From positions 40,953 through 104,952 of the forward strand of contig CAYGRE010000006.1 in assembly GCA_964352215.1 (NCBI GenBank): DNA of 64,000 nucleotides, read 5' to 3'. A model generated the notes under the pieces. It was given only the letters and a program-made list of their open reading frames with translations. It was not told the origin of the DNA and did no database searches. Below are positions 54,253 through 63,998 of the stretch, piece after piece (position 1 is the first letter of the stretch; each line of letters begins with the position of its first letter). Origin of the DNA: CAWUKT01 sp964352215. GTDB lineage: Bacteria; Bacteroidota; Bacteroidia; J057; JADKCL01. The translations under genes were made by a program, and so were the position numbers.

Positions 54253-56127
54253 CTATCCCCAATCAACATATATGACCTCCCCCATCCAGGGAAGCTTGAC
54301 CACACTGATCCCCCAGGGTAGCCTGGCAAGCAAAACATCCATCACAAAAGGCTCCACCTTCAGGTTCCAACCGGTTGAACCCAAAGACAGGTATCCCTTC
54401 CGGCTCAGGAAGGCCTCTTTCAAGGCGGTTCCGCTGCTGTCCCCGAGTGCTGTCCACTGGGAAACGACTTCATCCAGAAATTCCGCAAAACTCGCCCCCT
54501 CCTCTTCAGTGAAATCCACTCCGGCTGGCAGAATCTCCTCCGGTGGTAAGCCACAGAGCAATTTGAAAAGGAGCATCTCCTCTTCTCCAATATCCGGGTG
54601 GCCACTGAGGTGGGCCAGGGCAAAAGTGGCTTTGATTTGCGCGGCTTGATCGACAAAATCCCTCCCCTTGACCCATTGTATATGTTCAAAATAGGAAGGC
54701 AAAAAGGCATGCAGCAAGACGACTCCACTTCCGGGCAGTTCCAGCTGCTGGTCCTGAAACAATTCCCGACGGTCCATGGGTTGATCGGATTGTATCAGAT
54801 TCTGCGCGTCGGTGTGTGCATCGGTATCAACTTCATGACCGCCATCGCGCTCCACCGGACTGGTATTCTTCTCAGCCCTCCCTGCCAAACTCCGCCCCAG
54901 GCGGTGCACCGTCTCCGCAACTCCTGTACCTGGCTCAGACACCTGCCCGGCCGCTTCGATCAACTCCCTGACCGCAAGCAGGCTGCTCAGAATGCCAAGG
55001 ATATCCCCTGAACTTTGCATTCCCCCTTTCGTGCGGAAACCCATCCCGGCCGCATCAGATGAACCAGATGCATCAGTAAAACCAGAAGAACCGGAAGAAC
55101 CAGAAGAACCAGAAGAACCAGAAGAACCGGAACCATCAGCAAAACCAGATGCATCAAAAGACCTCCCGGAAGCACCACCCTCCATCTTGTCCCAAAGCCC
55201 GGCCCCACGAATCAAAGCATCCACTTGCTCCACCACCTCCTTCCATTCAGCACCGGAAAACCAGCCACCGCCCCTCCACTTTCGAATCAGCCCCTCCTGT
55301 TCCCCTATAAAAGCTTCCCAATCCCTCACCCAATCTGCATCAGAAAACTGCCCCAAACGGTCCCCAATAGCCCGCAAGCCAGAGTGGTTCCCTCCCCAAA
55401 TGCGTTGCATCCGAAAGTGAATACCAGGCCAGATACTTCCCCATTTCCCAACGGAAAAAGCATCCGCCTTAAACCTCCCCCGCAAGACTTTCAAAGCCTC
55501 CCGGCCAAGGTTGGCCTTTTCCAGTAACCCCTGTCTCACCGCACGCTTGAGACCAGGATCAACTGCGGACAGGGAGCGCCAAAACATTTCCTGTTCGGGA
55601 CGGCTCAACTGACGGGCCAGGCGATCAACAATATGACCAGCCGCCACCGCCTCCTGCATGGCCGCCAACAAGAAAGCCGGCGCATTCCGAACCAGGTCCA
55701 GCAAGATTTCCCTGGCCTTGCGGCCAGCCGCCGAAAAATGCTTCGGCCAATGCCCATACTGCAGGAAATGAACCACAGCCCCGGCCTCAACTTCTGCCAC
55801 CGGGATGGCTTGCACCTGGGACCGATCGGTCCCTGCCTCCACAGCATCCAAAAGCTGTGTTTTCAACTGCCGGTAAGCTTCCTCGTAAAATTGCTGTTGC
55901 CAATCATTCCCGTAGATATCCCCCAATTCCAGGGACAAATGATCTATTTGCAGGATTTGCCCCTCACGATCAAGGTCGTTCAGGACTGGCTCCAGATCCG
56001 CAATCACCCTGGAAATGATCTGATCTCGTGCTTGGTCAATGATTTGGTTGCATTCCTGCACATCGAAATCCCCATGTACTCCTATATTGAATCTCAGGTT
56101 TCCGATCTTGTGCAAACCATCCCTCAT
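54253..56127 (-). CDS. Contractile injection system tape-measure-type protein (Afp14-like)
   Basis: 624 residues. The N-terminal 80 residues match the conserved start of eCIS tape-measure proteins: HKIGNLRFNIGVHGDFDVQE, then a helix and ILQIDHLSLELGDIYGN. Tape-measure proteins set the length of the contractile tail. The middle contains a 9-bp-repeat-encoded SGSSGSSGSS linker (about 330-350), and the C-terminus is helical with an acidic motif (GHPDIGEEEMLLFKLLCGL). It follows the 1149-residue baseplate gene with a 4-bp overlap, in an operon reading to the left. It is the last gene of the eCIS unit in this window. Confidence 0.8.
   Translation of the reverse strand: MRDGLHKIGNLRFNIGVHGDFDVQECNQIIDQARDQIISRVIADLEPVLNDLDREGQILQIDHLSLELGDIYGNDWQQQFYEEAYRQLKTQLLDAVEAGTDRSQVQAIPVAEVEAGAVVHFLQYGHWPKHFSAAGRKAREILLDLVRNAPAFLLAAMQEAVAAGHIVDRLARQLSRPEQEMFWRSLSAVDPGLKRAVRQGLLEKANLGREALKVLRGRFKADAFSVGKWGSIWPGIHFRMQRIWGGNHSGLRAIGDRLGQFSDADWVRDWEAFIGEQEGLIRKWRGGGWFSGAEWKEVVEQVDALIRGAGLWDKMEGGASGRSFDASGFADGSGSSGSSGSSGSSGSSGFTDASGSSDAAGMGFRTKGGMQSSGDILGILSSLLAVRELIEAAGQVSEPGTGVAETVHRLGRSLAGRAEKNTSPVERDGGHEVDTDAHTDAQNLIQSDQPMDRRELFQDQQLELPGSGVVLLHAFLPSYFEHIQWVKGRDFVDQAAQIKATFALAHLSGHPDIGEEEMLLFKLLCGLPPEEILPAGVDFTEEEGASFAEFLDEVVSQWTALGDSSGTALKEAFLSRKGYLSLGSTGWNLKVEPFVMDVLLARLPWGISVVKLPWMGEVIYVDWG
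55081..55134. repeat. 9-bp tandem repeat inside the tape-measure-type gene
   Basis: About five copies of the 9-mer AGAAGAACC (plus strand) with small changes, encoding the Ser-Ser-Gly linker on the minus strand. In-frame copy-number change would alter linker length. Confidence 0.85.
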
Positions 56128-59100
56128 GAGAAGCTGTCTGAATACAAAAATTTATCGTGAAAACGGTTCAGGGCTTTTACCAGCGTGACTTGTTTACCGG
56201 ATACGGTTGCAGGAGAATAATTGATATAAGCGTAGGCTTCCAGCCATTCTTTGTAGGCCACTTCCAATTCATGAAGGACCGCCAATTGCGCTGCTTCACT
56301 CTCCACCCATACCAACCAGGGCTGAATATGGGCAGGACATTCTTCCCGAAGCGTCCGTTCCACAAACTTTCTGAATTCCGCTTGCTGAAAGCGTCCGGCC
56401 CATCCCGGCAGAATCACGGTAACCCGCATGGAATAGACATCCAGCATTACCGGCTGCACATTGCCGGGAGCGATCTGCATCAGCTGGTCCTTCTTCCTCC
56501 GGGGACGGAAGAGAATATGCTCTAAAATATGGAACCCTTCTTCAGGAACAGCTTCGACTCCAACCGATGGCTTCAACATCCCCTGAAAGATACCCAACAC
56601 CTCATCAATATGGGCCTTCACTTCATCCTGGTGCTGCTTGAAATAGGCAATCGTCCATCTCAATCCCAGGGCAGCAATCCTTTTTTTGCCATCCAGTATG
56701 TAGACGGTAACGTATTTTCTGCCAATCGAAATGTCGTAATTGTCGAAGTTGGCACCTTGCTGGATCAGGAATTGCTTGACCTGCTCACTTTCGACGGGCG
56801 GTTTACCATAGATACTACCATCCACCAATTCCTCTTTCCCCTTACCAAACAGCTGCCACCTGACCCTGCCCCGGTACTCAACTGGGTTCCAGAAAAAATC
56901 ATCCTTTCCGCTGGCAACAGAATATCCCAAGGTCAGAAAGCGCCGGTGAAAATCGGCAATTCCCAAAAGGCGGCACACCCTTCTTTTCATCCCCGCGACA
57001 TTGGCACTGTCCCAGACATCCGGCCGGTATTCCTCCTTGAATTTACGGATACAAAAGCCTTTGCCCCTTTGGCTCGATATGATCGGGAAGTCCTGCAAAA
57101 AGGCTTTTTTGTCACCGATCAACGCCTCCTGAGACTGCATCCGGGCCAGGTCACTGTCCCCGGATTGCTCTTTGTACCAAGTGAACAATTTGGCTGCATA
57201 GGAAGCAAAAGTATGACTGAAGCGTCCGGCGATATGCGACAGGAAGCGGTTGCGCCGATCCAGATAAGTTTCCTTTGATTCCAGTTCCTCCCACCATTGA
57301 CCCGGCAGTCCTTGCCAATCAATGAGGTCCGTCCATTCGGGAACTGAATTGGGTGGCTGTATGAAATAAGTATTTTCCAGGTTGGGATTCGCATCCCGAA
57401 AGGTGAAGAGGTCCCTGACCCGGCTCAATTGGGCTAAATAATTGGTCAGCAATTGGTCGAAAAATAACAGGTAGCCCTTCAGTTGACGGGCTTCCATGCG
57501 CCGTTCCTGGCTGGCAGTGACTTCCAGGCCTTCCGACCCAATGCCATAGATCAGGGGGAAGTCCTCCTGGATGGATTGATGCGCGTGGAGGCTCATTTCC
57601 TCCCCGCCCAAATCCACTTCCTGGTAGCTTTGGGGAACTCTTCGGGTCAGGTGATCCAATTTGAGATCGCGGTAGCGGTCGTTGACCGCACTGGCATTCG
57701 TATCCAGAACCAGCGCGTCCCTTTCAAAAGTGAGAAGGGAACGCAGCGCATCCAACCGGGGCCGGCGGCGAATGCATTCCATCATGGGGTACTGCGCTGT
57801 GCTGACATTTTCCTCCAGGCACTCCAATTCCAGGCAATCCTCGGCATACCGGACCACCTGGTAGCCGTCTACATAGCCCGAGATCCCCAGGTGACTGATA
57901 GCTTCTACCCCCGGAATGTCCATGATGATCCGCAGCAGGTCCGAGCAAAATATTTGGTGTTCCCGGTGGTTGACCGGTTGCAGGGCATCATCGGAGAGAA
58001 AACCGTGCTTCAGCAAAGGGCCATCAAATATATCAGCCGGGGTGATTCCCTGATTCAGAAGTTCTTCCAGGGTCTCAAACTGAACCATGGGACTGAGGAA
58101 GCGATCGATCCGGAAAAGAATTTCGCTGGCGACCCAGGAGGCATCTGCGCCCTCTTGCAATACGATATTGGATTCGAGCCCGATCTCTTCGATCGGAACC
58201 TGGCGGAAGGTGACCCAGTCTTCGCAGAGGTTGCGGTGACAACACAGGTAATGCCGCAGGCCCTTCCACGGTTCCTTCCTCGGACCCTCGACATATTCCC
58301 GAATCGCGGCCAGCTTCTGAAAATACAGGTTATGGAAATCCTTGAATTGATGCCCCATGTCCATGATCGCGGAATGCTCCTGGCTGATGCGCCGGTGGAT
58401 ATAGTCATAGACCGGATTGCTGGTCGGACTTGCCCCCTGGAGCGCAGCCACAATATCCTGTACTTTATTTTCGGTGATCTGATCCCATTCACTTTCACAT
58501 TGCAGGAAGAGCGGGCCAAACTGGCTGCCATTCTGGTCATGCCCCAGCACTTCAAAGCGGGCATTGCCCAGGTAATTGACCACATCTATCACGAAGGGCA
58601 CCGACGGATTGGGCCCATTCGGAATCATATAGCTGGCCCAGTCTTCGGCCCGGAAATAGTATTGCCGGGAGCTGTTCGCGATGGCATTTTCCAGCAGGAA
58701 GCCTTCGGCGTGCTCCAGGTTCAGGGTCAAAGAATGGAGGACATTGCTTTGCCCATTGAGATGGTAATCCACCTGGTAGAGAAAACCCTTTTCCCGGGGC
58801 TCAAAACCCAGAATGTCCTTGATGGCATAAGAACTAACCCCGGTCATAGACGCATCCCATTGATGCCAGTAGGCAAAATTGATGGAATAATTGACCGATT
58901 CTCCGGGGTAGCCAAATACTTCCACTTTCCGACGCAGGGAATTGCTGTTGAGGTCGAAGAGGGGATGCTCGGGGCTGAGTTCCGGATTTTCCTCAAAGAG
59001 AAGTTGGGTACTGTACAAGCCATTGAGCTTCACCAGGGCATTTTCAATTGCCTTTCCTTTGGGGCCTGGTACATGGTCGGCCTGGTAGGTATAACTGTAA

Positions 59101-59573
59101 CTGGGATCGGAATTTTTGGGGTCTCCTTCCCGGGTGCTGTTCAGGTAAAAGGGCACCTCTCCCACCGTGGACCGCTGCAGCCATACGTTCTGTACCGCCA
59201 CCAGCACCTCTTTCCCTTTGCCATCTTTGAAGAGGACGTCGGGAAAATCAATGATGAGCTTTCTGAAGTCGAGGGGCGTCCAGGGATAATTGGGGAGGAC
59301 TTCATGTTGGGCAAAAAAGTCCTGTCCCAGCTCCGGGTGCCCCTGGTGACTGGCCAGGATATCCTCAATGTCCCAGTCGGTCCGCAAGCCCAGATCGGTG
59401 ATGGCATAGGCCAGCACTTCCAGGATGGTAATTCCGGGGTCATGGGCATTGAAATCGGTCCACAGTTTGTGGGCCAGCCGTTCAATATGCTCCAATCCTC
59501 TCGCACGCAGAAAGTCATAATCCAGGCTCTCATGGGCCGGTGGAGAGGTGGACAGGGTATTCGCCTCAGGCAT
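56124..59573 (-). CDS. Large eCIS baseplate protein (Afp12-like)
   Basis: 1149 residues. The N-terminal signature DFNAHDPGITILEVLAYAIT (about 43-62) is typical of baseplate-assembly proteins of contractile injection systems (phage gp6/gp7-like wedge proteins). The rest is a long beta/alpha body with FFDQLLTNYLAQLSRVRDLF near 690-715 and HILEHILFRPRR near 1016. It should form part of the baseplate that triggers sheath contraction. The gene overlaps the tape-measure-type gene by 4 bp and starts 15 bp after a small conserved gene. Confidence 0.78.
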   Translation of the reverse strand: MPEANTLSTSPPAHESLDYDFLRARGLEHIERLAHKLWTDFNAHDPGITILEVLAYAITDLGLRTDWDIEDILASHQGHPELGQDFFAQHEVLPNYPWTPLDFRKLIIDFPDVLFKDGKGKEVLVAVQNVWLQRSTVGEVPFYLNSTREGDPKNSDPSYSYTYQADHVPGPKGKAIENALVKLNGLYSTQLLFEENPELSPEHPLFDLNSNSLRRKVEVFGYPGESVNYSINFAYWHQWDASMTGVSSYAIKDILGFEPREKGFLYQVDYHLNGQSNVLHSLTLNLEHAEGFLLENAIANSSRQYYFRAEDWASYMIPNGPNPSVPFVIDVVNYLGNARFEVLGHDQNGSQFGPLFLQCESEWDQITENKVQDIVAALQGASPTSNPVYDYIHRRISQEHSAIMDMGHQFKDFHNLYFQKLAAIREYVEGPRKEPWKGLRHYLCCHRNLCEDWVTFRQVPIEEIGLESNIVLQEGADASWVASEILFRIDRFLSPMVQFETLEELLNQGITPADIFDGPLLKHGFLSDDALQPVNHREHQIFCSDLLRIIMDIPGVEAISHLGISGYVDGYQVVRYAEDCLELECLEENVSTAQYPMMECIRRRPRLDALRSLLTFERDALVLDTNASAVNDRYRDLKLDHLTRRVPQSYQEVDLGGEEMSLHAHQSIQEDFPLIYGIGSEGLEVTASQERRMEARQLKGYLLFFDQLLTNYLAQLSRVRDLFTFRDANPNLENTYFIQPPNSVPEWTDLIDWQGLPGQWWEELESKETYLDRRNRFLSHIAGRFSHTFASYAAKLFTWYKEQSGDSDLARMQSQEALIGDKKAFLQDFPIISSQRGKGFCIRKFKEEYRPDVWDSANVAGMKRRVCRLLGIADFHRRFLTLGYSVASGKDDFFWNPVEYRGRVRWQLFGKGKEELVDGSIYGKPPVESEQVKQFLIQQGANFDNYDISIGRKYVTVYILDGKKRIAALGLRWTIAYFKQHQDEVKAHIDEVLGIFQGMLKPSVGVEAVPEEGFHILEHILFRPRRKKDQLMQIAPGNVQPVMLDVYSMRVTVILPGWAGRFQQAEFRKFVERTLREECPAHIQPWLVWVESEAAQLAVLHELEVAYKEWLEAYAYINYSPATVSGKQVTLVKALNRFHDKFLYSDSFS

Positions 59574-59588
59574 AATTTCTTCTTCCTC

Positions 59589-59771
59589 TTATTCCGGATT
59601 GGTGGTGCTTGCTTTGACTTCCGGGGCCACGCCATCTGCCTCCGTGCGCAATTGCTGTTGGGCTTGCCGTTGAATGCTGTCGATCAAACGGTGCACCTCG
59701 ATGAAGGGTCTTTGACCCAGGGCATTCAGGATGGTGTTGACTTCTTCGGTCGTGAATTCAAGTTTTAGCAT
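59589..59771 (-). CDS. Small conserved protein, 60 residues, in the eCIS operon
   Basis: Start ATG 59771 (MLKLEFTTEEVNTILNALGQ) is preferred to an in-frame ATG at 59804 because the latter adds an unrelated Asn/Thr/Lys-rich head that overlaps the upstream gene. The sequence TTEEVNTILNALGQRPFIEV, then HRLIDSIQRQAQQQL, resembles short helical phage/eCIS proteins with a LGxRPFxEV motif, whose role is unknown. It is directly between the fibre-like and the baseplate genes. Confidence 0.7.
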   Translation of the reverse strand: MLKLEFTTEEVNTILNALGQRPFIEVHRLIDSIQRQAQQQLRTEADGVAPEVKASTTNPE

Positions 59772-59796
59772 TGTATTTGTGTTTTTATGTTCTGTT

Positions 59797-61731
59797 TTAT
59801 CCAATCCCGCAGAGCTCTTTCCGAATGAAAATGACGTCTACCCTCCAGAAATCCTTGCTCCCTCCAACCAGGGCCGTCACCGTCCCCTGCTTCTCACATC
59901 TGATTTCCCAATACCCATTTTCCTCATTGATATGCGCCCGGACCAGACCATTGTTGCCATTCCGATACACACCTGAAAGGCAAGCCACATATTTACTGGT
60001 TGGCACCAAGGTTGGGATTTCCACGTAACTCAAGTTATGGGTTGGAGTGGTTCCCGCGGATTCTTTTTCAAAGCTTTTGAAGACAATGGGCCTGTCCCAG
60101 GAGCCAGTACCGGCAGAATCCGGACTCAAACGGAAATTCCGGTTGGCATCTATTTTGAGCAAAGTATTGGTCGTAGGATTAGAACCACCGTTGGAGATTT
60201 CAAACTGAGGGGTAGTCATACGAACTTGATCGGTGTCACCTATGGTCATTCCCCCACCGAAATGTGCACTGATGAAATGCAGGGAGTCCCCAAGTTCCAG
60301 CCGCGCATTGTGCCCCAGGCTTGAAAAAGCTGGTGGCATGATTCGCATCTTTGCCTCTCCTGCTCTTCCAGTAACAAAGACATCCCCAGCGTCATCAATC
60401 GCCAGGTGCGCCACTGTATTGCCTGATTTGGGATAGCGCTTGATATAAAAGGTAGATGAATCCCCTTGTACGTTCCGCTGTGCCCCCATCTTCCAGCGGT
60501 TGGTGGTACTCCATTCGTCGATGATCAATTCGACGGCTGCCTGGTGAGGATGGCTGTTATCGGTATTGAATTTGTTGTGAATGCGCAATACCGTATTCGA
60601 ATTGTTGTCATCGTTCTCTATCAGCACACTTCCCTTGACCGCCAGCCCATCATGCGTTTCAATAGCAGGAATGGTCGAATCTGAACCTCCAACCATCAGC
60701 CGCCGTTTGGTATAAACGTCATGGCCGGGTTTCGAAACAATTTTACCGCTTTCCATTTCCCAGAGCGAGAAACCATTGGTCGAGAAAAAGTCCTGGGCGG
60801 ATTTGGTGGCTACTTTTCCGTTGGCATCCTGGACGAGGATATTGTCGGAAGTACTGTTGGCCAGGTTGGTTATTTCCAGCTCTTTGGTTTTGGCCAAGCC
60901 ATCAATGTCCAGCTCTGCCGATGGATTGAGGGTATTGATCCCTACGTTACCATTGGTGAAGGCGAAGTCCCCATTGCTCCCCCCCTGGTTGTGATCCATA
61001 CTGAAGATCATCTTGCCCCTGCCGCCCCAGGCCGGATTGATGGACAGATAGGAAGCCTGCCCGGTATAGTTCCCGGCCTGGTCATGGTAGGTTCTGCCAA
61101 GGGAAAATATCTCATTGGTAATGGCCGGGTTGCCATTGGTAGACTGGACCTCCGTATTCAGTATCAGCTGATATTTGCTGGTCGTATTGGTATTGGAGAA
61201 GGTGATTCCGGTCTTAGCCCACTGAAAGAGGGCACGGTTCTCCAGGTGCAATCCGGCAAATACGCTCAGGTCATTGACTTTGGCACTTCCCCCGACTACG
61301 GTCAGCTTCTCTGACGGTTGATTGGTCCCGATCCCCACGTTTCCGGAGGGCATGGAGTACATTTCATTGCCATTGACCCGCCAGTCCCCATCGTTCAGCG
61401 CCGTCTGTTTGGTCCAGACCGCATTGCCAAAGCCATCGGAGGCGAGGACATTGCCGCTGGCAGTGTCGCCATCCCGCAGCTGCAATTGATGGGTGCTCAG
61501 GCGCTCTTTCACGGAAAAGCGGATATGGCCCTGCAGGTCACCCGCCGCCGGTTGCGGTACCGGGGCACCGATCCCGATCTGAACCTTGCCCGTTGTCTGG
61601 TGCTTACCGACAAAAACCTGGTCCTCTTTCTTGTTCAAATTAGAGTCGATCAGGTCGGCAAATTGCTCCTGGGTTGGCTTGTCACCCGTCTCAAAATATA
61701 GTTTCAGGTCATCTCTGACTTCTTCGTTCAT
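59797..61731 (-). CDS. Tail-fibre-like protein of the contractile injection system
   Basis: 644 residues. Begins MNEEVRDDLKLYFETGDKPT, a common start for eCIS/phage baseplate-attached fibre proteins (FADLIDSNLNKKED). The centre has repeated beta-strand turns GNVGIGTNQPSEKLTV and GNVGINTLNPSAELDI, diagnostic of trimeric fibres. The C-terminal 80 residues (YVEIPTLVPTSKYVACLSG, DFWRVDVIFIRKELCGIG) form a separate beta domain that may bind the target. I see no intramolecular chaperone motif. Its start overlaps the baseplate J gene by 4 bp. Likely determines the target surface. Confidence 0.82.
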   Translation of the reverse strand: MNEEVRDDLKLYFETGDKPTQEQFADLIDSNLNKKEDQVFVGKHQTTGKVQIGIGAPVPQPAAGDLQGHIRFSVKERLSTHQLQLRDGDTASGNVLASDGFGNAVWTKQTALNDGDWRVNGNEMYSMPSGNVGIGTNQPSEKLTVVGGSAKVNDLSVFAGLHLENRALFQWAKTGITFSNTNTTSKYQLILNTEVQSTNGNPAITNEIFSLGRTYHDQAGNYTGQASYLSINPAWGGRGKMIFSMDHNQGGSNGDFAFTNGNVGINTLNPSAELDIDGLAKTKELEITNLANSTSDNILVQDANGKVATKSAQDFFSTNGFSLWEMESGKIVSKPGHDVYTKRRLMVGGSDSTIPAIETHDGLAVKGSVLIENDDNNSNTVLRIHNKFNTDNSHPHQAAVELIIDEWSTTNRWKMGAQRNVQGDSSTFYIKRYPKSGNTVAHLAIDDAGDVFVTGRAGEAKMRIMPPAFSSLGHNARLELGDSLHFISAHFGGGMTIGDTDQVRMTTPQFEISNGGSNPTTNTLLKIDANRNFRLSPDSAGTGSWDRPIVFKSFEKESAGTTPTHNLSYVEIPTLVPTSKYVACLSGVYRNGNNGLVRAHINEENGYWEIRCEKQGTVTALVGGSKDFWRVDVIFIRKELCGIG

Positions 61732-63998
61732 ATCAATTGGGTTTTCTCTGGTTCATTGCAACATTCGCCCTGATGCGCACAGGCATAGGTATCAGGTTCC
61801 ACGACCTTGATAGTATGCTTGTCTGCGGAAATCAGGACCGCCCGTTCACTGGAGGAATTTACCACCTCCACATCCTGGGCACTGACGATGAAATTACATT
61901 CTACGATCATCGCTCCGATTCCGGCAAACCTCGAGGTCGCGGTATTGTGGTACACCTTGAAGTCCACCACAAAATCTACATAAGGGCGGTCTTCGATGAA
62001 TTTAATGATCTTTGATTTGTGGACTTTGCCCCCGAGGATGATGTCCTCCCCTTCTGCATAAGCCCAGGGACTCAGGAAGCGGCGCAGTTCTTCATCGAGG
62101 TAATTGGAATAATAGCCGGCATCGTATCCGGGATGGAAACCCACCCCAAATTCAAGCATGATCTCTTCATAGTCCGGGTTTTCCACCACCAAATCGACAA
62201 ATAAGCTGGGGATATGCCGGAAGAGGAAGTCCTGTATCTCTTTCAATTTCCCCTGCCCCACACTGGGACGGAGCAAATCCACTGCGTTCTTGTTCCGCAA
62301 TTCAGGAACCACGATCACCGATACATGGCCGGGAGCCTGCTCCGAGGTCGTACTGGTATGGGGAATACACTTCGCTTTGTAAATCTCCGGGAATCGTTCC
62401 AGGATCAGGTGCTCGTAGTCCCAGAGCGTAATGGCCCGCTGCTTGTGGCGCAAACGTTCGCTGGACCGGGTATAGTAAGCCAGGTCATCTTCCGCGGGTC
62501 GACCGGCAAAAGAAGCGTAGGGCTGTTCGAGTTTCTTTATTTTGACCTCTCCGGGTTCCAGGCGCATCTTCTGCCCGGCCGGCATGGAATAGCGCAAGTG
62601 AGCCGGGTCATTGGATTGGTCCCGGAATTGCATCGGGATGGCCTGGGCGTGGATCCCCCGCACATAAGGCCAGGCCGCGGAATGCTGCGCTACCCGGGCC
62701 CGCAACCAGATCATGTCCTCTGGTAGCACCCTGTGGGCATGGTCAGCATCCTGAGGAAGGACAAACTCTATGATCCCGGAATTCAACAAGCCCCGAGTCT
62801 CGTCGTAAAACCGCATCATCTTGTCCAGCGGCTTCCAGGTATTTCCCTTCAGGTAGTCCCAATTCAATTCGATCCCGGCCAGGTCCAGCCAGTTATTGCC
62901 CGTACCTTCCGCCAATTGGAACAAAACCGGGATACTTTCCCCGGCCTTCGCACCTTCAATTCCCAGAAAGAAGTAGCCTTCTTCCTCGAATTGGGGCAGC
63001 AGGCTGAAGCCAGGCCCGGCCAGATCAACATCCTGGGTCCCAAAGGGTTCCAGGAAGAAGATTTCCCCGGCTTCGGGACGGTAATTGACACCTGCTTCGA
63101 TGCGATCGGAAGCAGAATAGGACAATTCGAGCTGCTTGATCACCGGCGTCAGCGGTGAATTGGGCAGGACAGGTTCCGGGGTATTCGGCGGGGGATTGGT
63201 GGAGAGCAACCAGGCATTCAACTCCATGATCCTCCGCGTATACAAGGAAGAAAATTCCCGGTGCCCAAAGGCCTCCAAATAGCTGTACACAGGGCCATTC
63301 AGTTCCAGGGCCAGATACCCACATTTCCGGTCTGGCAGGTAGGCTTCATCTTCCGGTGCCGGATAGGAAAGGGCATCAGCAACCGGAAGCGCATTGTTTT
63401 GCAATACCTGCAAGTTGTGGCTGTTCCCTGAGGAGAACATCGGCAAGGGTTGACCCAGGTTGACCCAGTTGCGGTCCCAGAGAATTTCGGCGGAGACTTT
63501 GAAATCTCCACTTTGTACCGGGCCATAGGCCTGGAAATAGTCAGAAAAATCGGATGGGGTGTCCTTCCACGCGATCTGTAGGCTCAGATTCTTCAAAGGC
63601 TTACAGAGGGCTTCCGGGCAGCCAATATAAAGGCGATCTCCGGGGACCGGATGCTGGCCAAAAGGAGAAAATGGACGTCCGGTCTTAACATTGCTGCTTT
63701 CGGTGGAAAGCTCCAGATTGGAGATACCGGTCACCTCCACTTCGATATCCACCGCTGTGACCAGGGCTTCGCTCAGCCGGTCCAGGGGAAGCCAGGCATG
63801 CCCTGGATCGGTCAGCATCCGGACCACCGGCCTGCTTCCGGTATAGGAACGGCCGTGCAGGTCCGGGATGGCGTCTGTAATCGCGGGTCCACCGTGATCC
63901 AGTTCAAAGCTGATTTCCATTTTCCCGAGATTCCCCTGGTCCTGAAAATCCAGCCCAAAAGGAACGCTTTCCCAGCCCTTGACGGTGCTCACCTCCAA
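61728..63998 (-). CDS. Baseplate J-like eCIS protein (Afp11-like), 5' end outside window
   Basis: At least 756 residues visible, with the frame open to the window edge; members of this group are often longer than 1,000 residues, so the start is probably beyond 64,000. The C-terminal part carries a gp47/baseplate J pattern: RAITLWDYEHLILERFPEIY near 540, GHVSVIVVPELRNK, SPWAYAEGEDIILGGKVHKS near 665 and IKFIEDRPYVDFVVDFKVY near 685. A Cys-rich tail (AHQGECCNE) ends it. It is upstream of the fibre gene in the same operon. Confidence 0.85.
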   Translation of the reverse strand: MEVSTVKGWESVPFGLDFQDQGNLGKMEISFELDHGGPAITDAIPDLHGRSYTGSRPVVRMLTDPGHAWLPLDRLSEALVTAVDIEVEVTGISNLELSTESSNVKTGRPFSPFGQHPVPGDRLYIGCPEALCKPLKNLSLQIAWKDTPSDFSDYFQAYGPVQSGDFKVSAEILWDRNWVNLGQPLPMFSSGNSHNLQVLQNNALPVADALSYPAPEDEAYLPDRKCGYLALELNGPVYSYLEAFGHREFSSLYTRRIMELNAWLLSTNPPPNTPEPVLPNSPLTPVIKQLELSYSASDRIEAGVNYRPEAGEIFFLEPFGTQDVDLAGPGFSLLPQFEEEGYFFLGIEGAKAGESIPVLFQLAEGTGNNWLDLAGIELNWDYLKGNTWKPLDKMMRFYDETRGLLNSGIIEFVLPQDADHAHRVLPEDMIWLRARVAQHSAAWPYVRGIHAQAIPMQFRDQSNDPAHLRYSMPAGQKMRLEPGEVKIKKLEQPYASFAGRPAEDDLAYYTRSSERLRHKQRAITLWDYEHLILERFPEIYKAKCIPHTSTTSEQAPGHVSVIVVPELRNKNAVDLLRPSVGQGKLKEIQDFLFRHIPSLFVDLVVENPDYEEIMLEFGVGFHPGYDAGYYSNYLDEELRRFLSPWAYAEGEDIILGGKVHKSKIIKFIEDRPYVDFVVDFKVYHNTATSRFAGIGAMIVECNFIVSAQDVEVVNSSSERAVLISADKHTIKVVEPDTYACAHQGECCNEPEKTQLI

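Noticed and set aside
57483..59768. Very long plus-strand open frame (761 codons) opposite the Afp12-like gene
   Set aside because: Its translation is rich in His/Arg/Gly without family signatures, while the minus-strand frame has a clear baseplate motif and 4-bp operon overlaps. The antisense frame is a by-product of codon bias.
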